In this document: positions 54,147 to 64,000 of the stretch, in pieces
Numbering within the stretch: position 1 is the stretch's first letter
Layout: each line of letters starts with the position of its first letter
From: CAZICM01 sp964537685
GTDB taxonomy: Bacteria; Myxococcota_A; Polyangia; Polyangiales; Polyangiaceae
Direction of reading: 5' to 3'
DNA: 64,000 nucleotides
NCBI GenBank assembly: GCA_964537685.1
Contig: CAZICM010000023.1
Span: 78,997-142,996 of the forward strand
Translations under genes and position numbers: made by a program
Notes under the pieces: model-generated
Told to the model about the DNA's origin: nothing
Databases searched by the model: none
What the model saw: the letters and a program-made list of their open reading frames with translations, nothing else

Positions 54147-55799
54147 CTATTTCTCTTCGACATAACGCAAGACGACGTTGCCAACGCGCAGGATATCGCC
54201 GTTGGCGAGTTTCTTTGGATCGCGCAGGGGAACGCCGTTGAGTTCGGTGACATTGGTGCTGCCTAGATCGACCACGTAAAACAGGCCGCCCTGCGCGATG
54301 ATCTGGGTGTGCTGTCTCGATACGCTCGCATCAGAGACGGGGATTTCCGACATTTTCGTGCGTCCAATCACTTGGCGCGGTCCCAGTTCAAAACGCCGGC
54401 CAGGCTCGGGGCCTTCGATGACCAGCAGATGTGCCTTGGGATATTTGCCGGCCACGCCTGCCATCACGGCTTTGCTCTGTACGGTGACAGAACGGGGAGC
54501 CACGACCGATGAGCCTTCGGTCAAGAGCGACGCGGCCATCTGGGTTTTCCGGAAGCGCTGGTAGTCCTCCATGTTGGGTTTGCGCTCCATCGCCATCGCT
54601 TCATCGAGCATGAGTTCATAGGCATCCGCGAGCTTCGAGCCATCGTTTTGCGAGAAGCCGGGAGCTGCCTCGATGACTTTGATAAACGTTCGGAGCACCG
54701 CTGCGGCGCCTTCAAATTGGCCGCGATCGGCAAGCGCCCGCGCCTCCGCCCGCACGTCGTCGCAGCGCGCGCGCAAGACTTGGGCATACACCGAAGGCAC
54801 GAGCGCGCCATCGTCGTGGCCTACATCAATCGAAAGCGTTTGCTCCATGCGGCGTTCGGCCCGTTCACCGGCTTTTTTAAAGGAAAGAAGTATTTTGGCG
54901 ACGGTGTGCGGCCCAGGCTCGCGAGGGGCATCGATGCTGAGTTCAGCCACGGTCAGGCTGAGCGAGCCGTCGAACATGTCCTGAAGCGAGAGGGCAATGC
55001 CGTCGGCCCGGAAGCGCACTTGGGGCTTTCCGACGAAGCGCGAGAGTTCAACGCCGGGAGCAGGCGTGATTAAGAGTTCGACGCCTTCGGCGACGATGTC
55101 GCCCTGCGTTCCAATGGCCTGCGCGAATTCAAAGGCGCACACCGATGGATCGGCGATGTAGTGATAGCGGCCGCCGCCTCCCTGGCTTACGGCGGAAAGG
55201 GTGTCCTCGTGGTGATGCGCGCCGTAGCCCAAGGTCGACATGGAGATGCCGGGCCTGTACGACTTGGCGAGCTCGAGCAGTTCGCCCGGGGATGCGATGC
55301 CCCGATTTGGAACGCCGTCGCTGAGCACAATCAGCGCCTGTCTTTCATGAGGAACGCGCGGCGGAAACATGCCAACAGCCCTGCGCAGGCCGCTTTCTAA
55401 ATGCGTATGGCCGTCGGCGGCGAGGCGGTGGCAGCGGCTGCGTATCTGAGCCTTGGCTTCGGGCGATAAGGTTTGAAGTGCAACGACTTCTGTTGCGTTG
55501 TCGGAGAAGGCGACAACACCGGCTTTGTCGGTAGGCTCGAGGAGGCCGATCATGCGATCGACCGAGGCGATTACATGCTCGAGCGGAGGTCCGGCCATTG
55601 AACCGGAAACGTCGAGCACGAAAACGAGAGAAAGCGGGGGACGCTGCCTTTCCAGGCCCTCGGCCATTGCGGCGATTTCCGCGACGCAATGGAGGCGCGT
55701 TTTTTTCTGGGCAGCAATGCGCGTTTTGTCCAATCCCAGCGAGAGGCTCAGCACTTCGCCTGTTTTCGCTTCGTTTTGATCCGGCGCTCGATAAACCAT
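54147..55799 (-). CDS. vWA protein with C-terminal FHA domain
   Basis: The ATG at 55799 is preceded by AGAGGC. A TTG at 55838 would add a short segment with CxxC. The vWA domain (about 55-235) has an intact MIDAS (VFVLDVSGSMAGPP, DGHTHLESG, VLSDGVPNRG). A beta-sandwich and TPR-like helices follow, then an FHA domain (about 460-545) with VIGRTKMSEIPV, SVSRQHTQI and LGSTNVTELNG, which binds phosphothreonine. Soluble and cytosolic, since no signal is seen. The FHA links it to Ser/Thr kinases, two apparently active ones being in this window. Its partner is unknown. Confidence 0.85.
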   Translation of the reverse strand: MVYRAPDQNEAKTGEVLSLSLGLDKTRIAAQKKTRLHCVAEIAAMAEGLERQRPPLSLVFVLDVSGSMAGPPLEHVIASVDRMIGLLEPTDKAGVVAFSDNATEVVALQTLSPEAKAQIRSRCHRLAADGHTHLESGLRRAVGMFPPRVPHERQALIVLSDGVPNRGIASPGELLELAKSYRPGISMSTLGYGAHHHEDTLSAVSQGGGGRYHYIADPSVCAFEFAQAIGTQGDIVAEGVELLITPAPGVELSRFVGKPQVRFRADGIALSLQDMFDGSLSLTVAELSIDAPREPGPHTVAKILLSFKKAGERAERRMEQTLSIDVGHDDGALVPSVYAQVLRARCDDVRAEARALADRGQFEGAAAVLRTFIKVIEAAPGFSQNDGSKLADAYELMLDEAMAMERKPNMEDYQRFRKTQMAASLLTEGSSVVAPRSVTVQSKAVMAGVAGKYPKAHLLVIEGPEPGRRFELGPRQVIGRTKMSEIPVSDASVSRQHTQIIAQGGLFYVVDLGSTNVTELNGVPLRDPKKLANGDILRVGNVVLRYVEEK

Positions 55800-55978
55800 G
55801 GTGCCTCTGCACCGCGCGCATCGCGGAAGTCCAGTCAAAGGATTGAGCCAGAAATGGCGCGCGGTTTTGCAAGCATAGCGCCGATGTTCTCAAGGTGTTG
55901 AGTCAATCCTGAGTAGGAACGGACTTGAAACTGGGTCTTGTGTTCCCTCATGAGTGCGGACACGAGGAACATCTCAAT

Positions 55979-58050
<2,072 letters not shown>

Positions 58051-58054
<4 letters not shown>

Positions 58055-58392
58055 TTCGATCCATCTCCGTTTCGGTGCACGAGTTCGCATTCACCGATAC
58101 GGCAAGGTTTTTCCAAAGCTTTGGGTTTGGGCACGCATGCACAGGCTTGCACGGGCGCCGGCGCTCCTGATTGGGCGCAGCCCCGCGCTATTTCCGGGAC
58201 GCGCTCTTGAGAAGGCGCGCACACGGATACCTGTAAGGCCGAGCCGTCATCAAAATCGGTGAGGAAGGTGCAGGAGCACTCAAAGGTGCTGCCTTGTTCG
58301 CTTGTGCAGGAAAGCGAAAGCAGGGCCGCCGCAACGGCAAAGAGCGCGGCGGCCTTGCGGGCGAGTGGACGGCTATTCGTTGACGACGCCAC
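58051..58392 (-). CDS. Small Cys-rich lipoprotein
   Basis: About 113 residues, with a GTG start at 58392 inside the 3' end of the OmpA gene. The signal sequence (ARKAAALFAVAAALLSLSC) has a plausible lipobox LSLSC. The mature part has ten further cysteines (FECSCTF, QACACVPKP, CRIGECELVH), suggesting a disulphide-bonded surface protein. The overlap with the upstream OmpA gene by about 20 bases indicates one transcript. No family recognised. An in-frame extension further upstream is not coding-like. Confidence 0.6.
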
Positions 58393-60106
58393 CCACGCCC
58401 TTGTCGCGGATATGGAACTCGACGCGCCGGTTCTTCTGGCGCCCGTCGGGCGTGTTGTTGTCCGCAATGGGTACGCGCGGGCCAAAGCCTTGGGCCGATA
58501 GGCGCGCGGCATCGATGCCTTTCTTGATGATGTACTCCATGACCGCGTTGGCGCGTTCGGAGGAGAGTTTCTCGTTGAGGTCGTCGGAGCCGCGGTTGTC
58601 GGTGTGGCCTTCAATCGCAAGATGCTTGATCTCGGGATTGACGACGAGAAGCTTCACGACCTCATCGAGGATCGGGAAGCTGTTGGCGAGAATCGTCGCC
58701 TTGCCCGTCGCAAACTGAACCTGCTTAAGAATGCGGATCTCCGACTCCGATCGCTGGATGAATTGCGGACATCCATTGCGCTTGGGATCGGGGCTTGGCG
58801 AGCCGGGCTCTTTCGGACATGCATCCTTGGCGTCGCCGATATTGTCTTTATCCGCGTCGTCCTCGGGGCAGCCGTCCTTGTCGTCGATCTTGTCGAAATC
58901 CTCGGGTTCGTCGGGACACTTATCCTTGGAATCGGGGATGCCGTCGCCGTCGCGATCGGGCGGTGCGGGGCAGCCGTCGTCGGTGTTCGGCGGCTTGTGA
59001 TCCTCGGGCTCCGTCGGACATAGATCGATGCTGTCGATCAAGCCGTCTTTGTCGGTATCGACGTCCTCTTTTGAGTAATCGACCTTGAAGCGTTTGTTGG
59101 GCGATGTGGGCTTGGAATCTTCGATGGTGAACCAGTAGCCGGCCGTCGCGACAATGCGGAAATCAGGCGCGTAACCGGCCGACAGGCGCGTTCCGCCTGC
59201 GATGCCGACATAGCCGCGGCGCTTTTGATCGGTGGCAAAACGGCCCTCGGCCTGCCATTCGATCGGTGTGTTCGAGCCTGTAAATGCCGTGTCGCCCGTT
59301 AAGCCTGTCGAGCCAAAAATCTGGGCTCCAAGGCGCACCGCACCATCGCGCAAGGGCATGAATCCGCCGATGCCCCAGCGCCATTCGTTGCCCACGCGGA
59401 AGTTCTCGACAGCACCGTCGTCGCGCAACTGCACGCCTGTGTTGAAGACGAGGAAAAAGGACTTGAGTGTGTACTCGGCACTCAGCCCAAAATGCGCTCC
59501 CACATAGCCATCGCTGTCGTAAGAGGTCCAGTTGCCCGTTGGGATGGTGATGGCGCCGAGCAGGCCGAGTTTGAAGTTGTTGGACTCGCTTCTGAAAACG
59601 ACCGCGCGCGCATCCAAGCGCATGTCCATCGCCGCAACGGGCTCCACATTGCCCACCGACACTTTGCCTCCCTGGTCATTGCCAAGCTGGAGGAGCGCAA
59701 TGGGAAGCTGAACCTGCAAACCAAAGCGATTGAAGACCTGAACGCCCGCGTCGAGGTAGCCGATCATCTGCGCGGTCACGGGATTGCCCAGCGCATTGAG
59801 CTCGGCGATGGTCGATGCATCCGTCAAGCCATAGTGCTCAACGCGGAGCGGATTCATACCAAAACCAAGGGCAAACTGGCCGTAGAAACGCGTCCGGTCG
59901 TGCATGACGGGGCGCCAAAGGGCCGTGGAATCATCGGGAGCGCCCGCTAAAAATAAGCGATCGAGATAAAAGGTCTGAGCCTGCGCATGAGCGTCTTGAG
60001 AAGACATCAGCGCCGCAGCGCCGAGCGCGGCTCCCAAGGCGAAGGAAACGGCTGTTTTGCGCGAGCGTTTCACATCCCTATGCGTTGTCCTTGCCTCTCC
60101 ACTCAT
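58373..60106 (-). CDS. OmpA-family outer-membrane protein with thrombospondin type 3 repeats
   Basis: The start is taken at ATG 60106 with GGAGGG upstream; an in-frame ATG at 60130 lacks a site. A signal peptide (ending AHAQAQ) is followed by a beta-barrel-like region of about 280 residues. Next come Asp-rich calcium-binding TSP3 repeats (DTDKDGLIDSIDLCP, DRDGDGIPDSKDKCP, DADKDNIGDAKDACP). The OmpA peptidoglycan-binding domain closes the protein (LAIEGHTDNRGSDDLNEKLSSERA, RVEFHIRD). It tethers the outer membrane to the wall and may form a pore. It is followed by the small Cys-rich lipoprotein. Confidence 0.9.
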   Translation of the reverse strand: MSGEARTTHRDVKRSRKTAVSFALGAALGAAALMSSQDAHAQAQTFYLDRLFLAGAPDDSTALWRPVMHDRTRFYGQFALGFGMNPLRVEHYGLTDASTIAELNALGNPVTAQMIGYLDAGVQVFNRFGLQVQLPIALLQLGNDQGGKVSVGNVEPVAAMDMRLDARAVVFRSESNNFKLGLLGAITIPTGNWTSYDSDGYVGAHFGLSAEYTLKSFFLVFNTGVQLRDDGAVENFRVGNEWRWGIGGFMPLRDGAVRLGAQIFGSTGLTGDTAFTGSNTPIEWQAEGRFATDQKRRGYVGIAGGTRLSAGYAPDFRIVATAGYWFTIEDSKPTSPNKRFKVDYSKEDVDTDKDGLIDSIDLCPTEPEDHKPPNTDDGCPAPPDRDGDGIPDSKDKCPDEPEDFDKIDDKDGCPEDDADKDNIGDAKDACPKEPGSPSPDPKRNGCPQFIQRSESEIRILKQVQFATGKATILANSFPILDEVVKLLVVNPEIKHLAIEGHTDNRGSDDLNEKLSSERANAVMEYIIKKGIDAARLSAQGFGPRVPIADNNTPDGRQKNRRVEFHIRDKGVGGVVNE

Positions 60107-60250
60107 TCCTGCGACTCCCTCCGCACGCATTGCGCTCGGTGCGATCTATTGGCTGCGCAGGCTACCAGAGCTTCCGCGTTCCGATCGATTGTAAAGACGG
60201 GCCGCGAGACTAAAAAGGCAGCTCCACTTCTGAGGGTTGTGATGAGATGG

Positions 60251-60279
60251 TTGACCGGAACGCGGGCCTGTGCTTTCTT
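60251..60279 (+). promoter_or_regulatory. Candidate sigma-70 promoter of the rpmH operon
   Basis: TTGACC (60251-60256), a 17-base spacer, then TTTCTT (60274-60279) 26 bases before the rpmH start. The -35 element is good and the -10 weak. AAGGAA at 60294-60299 is the ribosome binding site of rpmH. Confidence 0.35.
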
Positions 60280-60305
60280 GCGCGCCCGACTTTAAGGAAT
60301 CGGCC

Positions 60306-60455
60306 ATGAAACGCACATTTCAGCCCCACAACACCCGCCGCTCCCGCACTCACGGTTTTCGCGCCCGCATGGCCACTTCGGCCGGCCGCAAAGTAATCAA
60401 CAACCGCCGCCGCAAGGGCCGCAAGCGGCTCGGAACATACGTCTATCAGAAGTAG
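60306..60455 (+). CDS. rpmH: Ribosomal protein L34
   Basis: A 49-residue, highly basic protein MKRTFQPHNTRRSRTHGFRARM ending VYQK, with the invariant KRTFQP start, the HGFRARMAT core and GRKVINNRRRKGRKRL. It is part of the large ribosomal subunit. The ATG at 60306 has AAGGAA upstream. First gene of the conserved rpmH-rnpA-yidD-yidC-jag order, five bases before rnpA. Confidence 0.98.
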   Translation: MKRTFQPHNTRRSRTHGFRARMATSAGRKVINNRRRKGRKRLGTYVYQK

Positions 60456-60460
60456 ACCAG

Positions 60461-60991
60461 GTGACTGCGCCCGGCCTCGCGTTCGCTTTTCCACGCGCGC
60501 GGCGCATCCGGAAGCGAGCCGATTTCGTCCGCATTCAAAACGCGGGCATTCGCGTCAACACCAAACATCTTCTGATTCTGCTTTCAGCGCAGCGCTCACA
60601 GGCATCAGCGCGGTCAGCTTCTTTGCCTTCTTCGCCTTCAAAAAACGGGCGGGGATCGTCCGAAGCCCTCCTTCCGGCGCGCCTTGGCATTGTCGCATCC
60701 CGCAAAATCGGAGGCGCCGTTCAGCGAAATCGCTGCAAACGCCTGGTGCGCGAAGTTTTTCGCCTTCATCCCGGCCTTTTCCCAGCCGGAATCGATGTCG
60801 TAATCATCGTCCGGCCTGAAACGCATGCGCTCACCCAAGAGGCGCTGTCCGCCGAAGTGCTGGCCATCAAGCCTTTGCTTGCGCGCCGTGCCGATGCTGT
60901 TCTGAGAAGGCCAGACCCAGGCGATGGGGCGGGCCAGCCGGCTCAGCCCGACAAAAAACCGCACGAACGTCCCCGCCGGACGCACGCTTGA
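60461..60991 (+). CDS. rnpA: Ribonuclease P protein component
   Basis: GTG start five bases after rpmH. It contains the conserved RNA-binding RNR region (SRKIGGAVQRNRCKRLVREVFR) and VVIIVRPE. At 176 residues it is longer than usual for this family (about 115-130). The extra length is a Ser-rich insert near residues 47-70 and a charged Pro/Arg-rich C-terminal tail (PDKKPHERPRRTHA). It assists the RNase P RNA in maturing tRNA 5' ends. Confidence 0.95.
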   Translation: MTAPGLAFAFPRARRIRKRADFVRIQNAGIRVNTKHLLILLSAQRSQASARSASLPSSPSKNGRGSSEALLPARLGIVASRKIGGAVQRNRCKRLVREVFRLHPGLFPAGIDVVIIVRPETHALTQEALSAEVLAIKPLLARRADAVLRRPDPGDGAGQPAQPDKKPHERPRRTHA

Positions 60992-61111
60992 CCTTGCGCG
61001 CGCCGCCGCGAAGGCACAAGCTCTTGGCCGGCACGGCGCATAGCGCACAGCGCACGGAGAACAGCATGCGGCAATGCATGCTTCTTTTCTTTGCCGAAGC
61101 AATTCCAGGGC

Positions 61112-61477
61112 ATGGTGGCACGCCTTTTCATCGCACTGATCCGCGTCTACCAATTGACGCTTTCGAAGCTTATCCGGCTGACGATCGGTAACGTTTGCCG
61201 CTTTGAGCCTTCCTGCTCGAGGTACGCCGCCCAATGTCTTGCCGATCACGGTGCCCTTCGCGGAAGCTTGCTTTCGATCAAGCGCCTGTGTAGGTGTCAC
61301 CCGTTTCATCCCGGCGGCTACGATCCGCCTCCGCCTCCGCGAGCGCCAAATCGCACGCGGACGCCTTCGATTCAGCAGCCAGAGCCTGTGGAGCCCAATG
61401 CGGCTATTTGCGAACCGCACACCGACGCCCGAAGTGCTCTGAACGCCCACGTCGAAGCGCGCAATGCTCACTCGTGA
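61112..61477 (+). CDS. yidD: Membrane protein insertion efficiency factor
   Basis: The ATG at 61112 opens MVARLFIALIRVYQLTLSK. The family core is present: CRFEPSCSRYAAQCLADHGALRGSLLSIKRLCRCHPFHPGGYDPPPP, with its conserved cysteines. The protein extends about 45 residues past the usual end with a Pro/Thr/Ala-rich tail. It aids YidC-dependent insertion at the inner membrane. 120 bases after rnpA, with no gene between. Confidence 0.95.
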   Translation: MVARLFIALIRVYQLTLSKLIRLTIGNVCRFEPSCSRYAAQCLADHGALRGSLLSIKRLCRCHPFHPGGYDPPPPPRAPNRTRTPSIQQPEPVEPNAAICEPHTDARSALNAHVEARNAHS

Positions 61478-61568
61478 CAACGCCAACGGTGAACACAGCG
61501 CACGAGTGATTCAGCATTGAAAACGAGCTTTGGAGCCCCGGTTGAGCTCCGCCTTTGCGAAGGATTTC

Positions 61569-63335
61569 ATGGAACAACGTGGAAGTACGCTGAAGTGGCT
61601 GTTGTTGGGTTTGGCTGTTTTCCTCTTCATTCAGGTGGGATGGCCAAAAATCTTTGGAAGCGGCGCGGACGAAAAGCAGCCTTTGTCCGGGCTGAAGGAC
61701 AACCTGGCACCAGCGGATGACAAGAGGGCGGCGGAAGAGAAATGCGTCATTGAAGGGACGCGTTTTTCGGCGGAGCTGTCGACGCGCGGAGCATCGCTCC
61801 GTCATTTTTGGATGACGGAGGACAAGTACGCGAACAAGAGCAATGGCTCGAGCGAGCCGATGGATTTGGTGAGCACGACGCGGGAAGACCGCATGCCGCT
61901 GCGCACCGATTTAAGGCAGCTCGACGGGCAGAATCAGCAAGTTGAATTTGATGATTTTGACTGGGTTCTCGCGGCGAAAGACGGCAAAAGCTGCACGTTC
62001 ACGTTTACGAACGACACCACATCGCTGACGAAGAAAGTCTCCGCGACAGGCAATGCATTTGAACTGTCGGTTGAGCTCACGGTGGAGAACCTGGGCGCGG
62101 AGCCGAAAAAGCACCGGCTCACGGTGGAGCAAACGGATTGGCGTACGAAGAAGGCCACCGAGGGCAGCTTGGGCTTGATGTCGGAGTACCTGACGGAGAC
62201 CTTGGCATCGACCGAGCAGAAGACAGATCGGTGGCTGCCCGATGCGTTTGAACCGAGCGATTTTAAGGGCGAGGCATTTACATCTGAGAAGTGGCTGCGC
62301 ACGCCCGGTGAAGCCCGATTTGTTGCGACCTCGAGCAGTTATTTCACCAAGGTTGCCATCCACGCCGATGGGCCTGCGAAACCTTACGCCGAGACGCAGA
62401 TCGAAGAGATTTGGAATCACGCGCAGTTCAAAGAGAAGCTTAAAGATCCGCAGTTTGGGCATGTGTACCGCTCGCGGCTCGCCTATCCCGAACACGAGCT
62501 TCAGCCCAAGGCGAAGATTGCCTACAAAGTCACGTCGTACATCGGCCCGAAGGAGCGCGAGGCTCTGGCTTCGCTGCATGTCACCGAAGTGATCAACCTG
62601 GGATGGTTCGCAGCCATTGCGAAGATCCTGGTGTCGTACTTGTACGTGCTCAAAGGCGTGGTCGGAAGCTGGGGCATTTCTATTTTGCTTCTGACGCTCA
62701 CCGTCCGGATCGTTCTATTTCCGCTGAGTTTGTCGCAAATCAAGAACAGCGCGGCGATGCGCAGGCTCAAGCCCGAGATGGACGCGCTCAACGAAAAATA
62801 CAAAGACGATGCGGCTCAGCGGGGCTTGGCGCTTCAAGAGCTGTGGCGAAAAAATGGCGTATCCAATCCGGTCGTCGGATGCCTGCCCCTCGTGCTTCAG
62901 ATGCCTGTTTGGTTCGCGCTGTACACGGCGCTGCAAACAGCCGTTGAGCTCTACCGGACGCCTTTTGGCCCGCTCATTCCGGATCTATCCCAGCCCGGAA
63001 AATACTTTGTGATTCCGCTTGTGCTCGGTGCCTCGAGCATCGTGCAGCAGAAATTGATGCCGCCCCAGGGCGATCCAATGCAGCAGAAGATGATGCTCTA
63101 CCTGATGCCGATCATCTTCACCGTGATGATGCTGTTTTTGCCCGCGGGCCTAGGCGTTTACATGCTCACCAACACATGGCTCAGCATTGGGCAGCAAGTC
63201 CTCGTTGAGCGCTACCTGCAATCGAAGCAGAAGGCCGGAAGCGCCGGCAATATCGAGGTGAGAGAAAAGTCTTCGCAGAGCGGCGACAAAGAAACGCCCG
63301 CTCTAGGAAAGGGAAAGGCACGTGCCCGTGGATAA
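61569..63335 (+). CDS. yidC: Membrane protein insertase YidC
   Basis: The ATG at 61569 (MEQRGSTLKWLLLGLAVFLFIQVGWPKIF) has AAGGA five bases upstream. One N-terminal membrane helix, a large periplasmic P1 domain (about 50-340) and the five-helix insertase core: VGSWGISILLLTLTVRIVLFPLSLSQ, PVVGCLPLVLQMPVWFALY, MLYLMPIIFTVMMLFLPAGLGVYML. The cytoplasmic tail is basic. It inserts and folds inner-membrane proteins with or without Sec. The jag start lies inside its 3' end (14-base overlap). Confidence 0.97.
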   Translation: MEQRGSTLKWLLLGLAVFLFIQVGWPKIFGSGADEKQPLSGLKDNLAPADDKRAAEEKCVIEGTRFSAELSTRGASLRHFWMTEDKYANKSNGSSEPMDLVSTTREDRMPLRTDLRQLDGQNQQVEFDDFDWVLAAKDGKSCTFTFTNDTTSLTKKVSATGNAFELSVELTVENLGAEPKKHRLTVEQTDWRTKKATEGSLGLMSEYLTETLASTEQKTDRWLPDAFEPSDFKGEAFTSEKWLRTPGEARFVATSSSYFTKVAIHADGPAKPYAETQIEEIWNHAQFKEKLKDPQFGHVYRSRLAYPEHELQPKAKIAYKVTSYIGPKEREALASLHVTEVINLGWFAAIAKILVSYLYVLKGVVGSWGISILLLTLTVRIVLFPLSLSQIKNSAAMRRLKPEMDALNEKYKDDAAQRGLALQELWRKNGVSNPVVGCLPLVLQMPVWFALYTALQTAVELYRTPFGPLIPDLSQPGKYFVIPLVLGASSIVQQKLMPPQGDPMQQKMMLYLMPIIFTVMMLFLPAGLGVYMLTNTWLSIGQQVLVERYLQSKQKAGSAGNIEVREKSSQSGDKETPALGKGKARARG

Positions 63336-63963
63336 TGCAGCTCCCGAGAAGAACGGCGCGACAGATACCGCCCGTTTGGAAGAGCGTCGTTTGGATCTCA
63401 GGCGTGAGCGGAATGAGCCCTTCGCTCACAACGAGACGGTTGACATGCAAGCTGTCGATGAGGTTCCCGAAGAAGATTTGGAACCTTTTGTTGAAGATGG
63501 CCGAGCGGATGTAGCGCTCGATTTTGTCATCGATGTGCTCGCGGCAATGGGGATGGATTGCACGGTGGATCTGCTCGAGAACGAAGAGACTGATCCGCCC
63601 GAGGAAATTCGCCTCGACATCGAAGGCCGGGATGCAGGCCGCATCATTGGCAAGAAAGGCCAAACGCTCATGGCGCTTCAGTTCCTTGCCAACCGGGTTA
63701 TCAACCGGCCTGGCAAGCGGCGCCGCCATGTGATCATCGACGCGGAAGGCTACCGGGCGCGGCGCGAGGAAACGCTGACGACGATGGCCCGCCGCCTTGG
63801 GCGCCAGGCGGTAAAGGAAGGGAAGATCATCACCTTCGAGCCGATGAGCCCTCAGGACAGGCGCATCGTTCACATGGCGCTCGCCAAATTTCCCGGCGTG
63901 GTCACAAAGAGCGACGGTGAAGGCGATGCGCGCCGGGTTCAGATCATTCCCGTGCGAAGGTAG
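63322..63963 (+). CDS. jag: KH/R3H RNA-binding protein Jag (KhpB)
   Basis: GTG start within the end of yidC. An acidic N-terminal region of about 65 residues replaces the usual Jag_N domain. A KH domain follows (DVLAAMGMDCTVDLLENEE, GRDAGRIIGKKGQTLMALQFLANRV with the GxxG loop). The R3H domain ends the protein (ETLTTMARRLGRQAVKEGK, MSPQDRRIVHMALAKFPGVVTKS). It binds RNA and influences cell-wall functions in other bacteria. The next conserved gene (mnmE) would begin beyond the window. Confidence 0.93.
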   Translation: MPVDNAAPEKNGATDTARLEERRLDLRRERNEPFAHNETVDMQAVDEVPEEDLEPFVEDGRADVALDFVIDVLAAMGMDCTVDLLENEETDPPEEIRLDIEGRDAGRIIGKKGQTLMALQFLANRVINRPGKRRRHVIIDAEGYRARREETLTTMARRLGRQAVKEGKIITFEPMSPQDRRIVHMALAKFPGVVTKSDGEGDARRVQIIPVRR

Positions 63964-64000
63964 GTAGACGACATGCTGCGGATGCCGCGTTGACAGAGCG

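Noticed and set aside
60131..60305. Replication origin upstream of rpmH
   Set aside because: No cluster of DnaA boxes or AT-rich unwinding region was seen; only a possible promoter.
60638..61486. Minus-strand ORF of 282 codons across rnpA and yidD
   Set aside because: Covers two certain genes on the plus strand and has no recognisable protein features.
61911..62579. Minus-strand ORF of 222 codons inside yidC
   Set aside because: Antisense frame of the YidC periplasmic domain; Arg/Leu-rich without motifs.

Overview
The window most likely comes from a predatory or social-type deltaproteobacterium of the phylum Myxococcota, probably class Polyangia. That is an inference from gene content, not a search. 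The pointers are Hanks-type Ser/Thr kinases and a PEGA protein, many secreted lipoproteins with Cys-rich repeats (motif C-DG-KN--ET--DCGG), a DUF1592/DUF1552 pair, a metacaspase, FHA and vWA proteins, OmpA with thrombospondin type 3 repeats, and a canonical rpmH-rnpA-yidD-yidC-jag block at the right end. That block usually lies near oriC, although no dnaA or origin is visible here.

Layout. 1-2815: the end of a large Cys-rich secreted protein. 2816-4440: a scarred region with a tyrosine-recombinase remnant and two small hypothetical ORFs that may be one frameshifted gene. 4789-9755: a PEGA protein, a tandem pseudokinase membrane protein and two related Gly-rich lipoproteins. 9919-13970: a two-gene STAND-like ATPase operon whose second product ends in a TIR domain. 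A tRNA-like element and about 900 bp of gene-free, partly AT-rich DNA follow it. 15131-23175: a secreted GH94-like enzyme, a Ser/Thr kinase, a hydrolase-like/membrane protein pair and a Cys-rich beta-propeller lipoprotein. 23322-28699: a vWA membrane protein facing a tubulin-like GTPase. 28798-30072: an ABC1/UbiB-family kinase. 30087-35675: a lipid-assembly operon (fatty acyl-AMP ligase, CFA-type methyltransferase, ACP, ketosynthase) ending in a formylglycine-generating-enzyme-like lipoprotein. 36031-39386: the DUF1592-type and DUF1552 pair.

39504-49438 holds the least familiar material. An OLD-like ATPase/TOPRIM protein, a metacaspase and a Ser/Thr kinase are followed by a convergent two-gene operon. 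That operon encodes a membrane protein with a nucleotide-binding-like N-terminal motif and a polytopic membrane protein carrying a catalytically dead Hrq1/MrfA-type helicase with an intact DUF1998-type cysteine cluster. I consider this operon, possibly working with its neighbours, the best candidate for an undescribed system. The TIR/STAND pair is the best candidate for an immune module of recognisable type.

49558-60106 carries envelope functions: a lytic transglycosylase fused to a degenerate M16-like region, an M61-like lipoprotein peptidase, a vWA-FHA protein, a DUF255/YyaL protein, a Cys-rich lipoprotein and an OmpA porin. 60306-63963 is the ribosomal protein L34, RNase P protein, YidD, YidC and Jag/KhpB block. 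No CRISPR array, rRNA operon or intact insertion sequence was seen.
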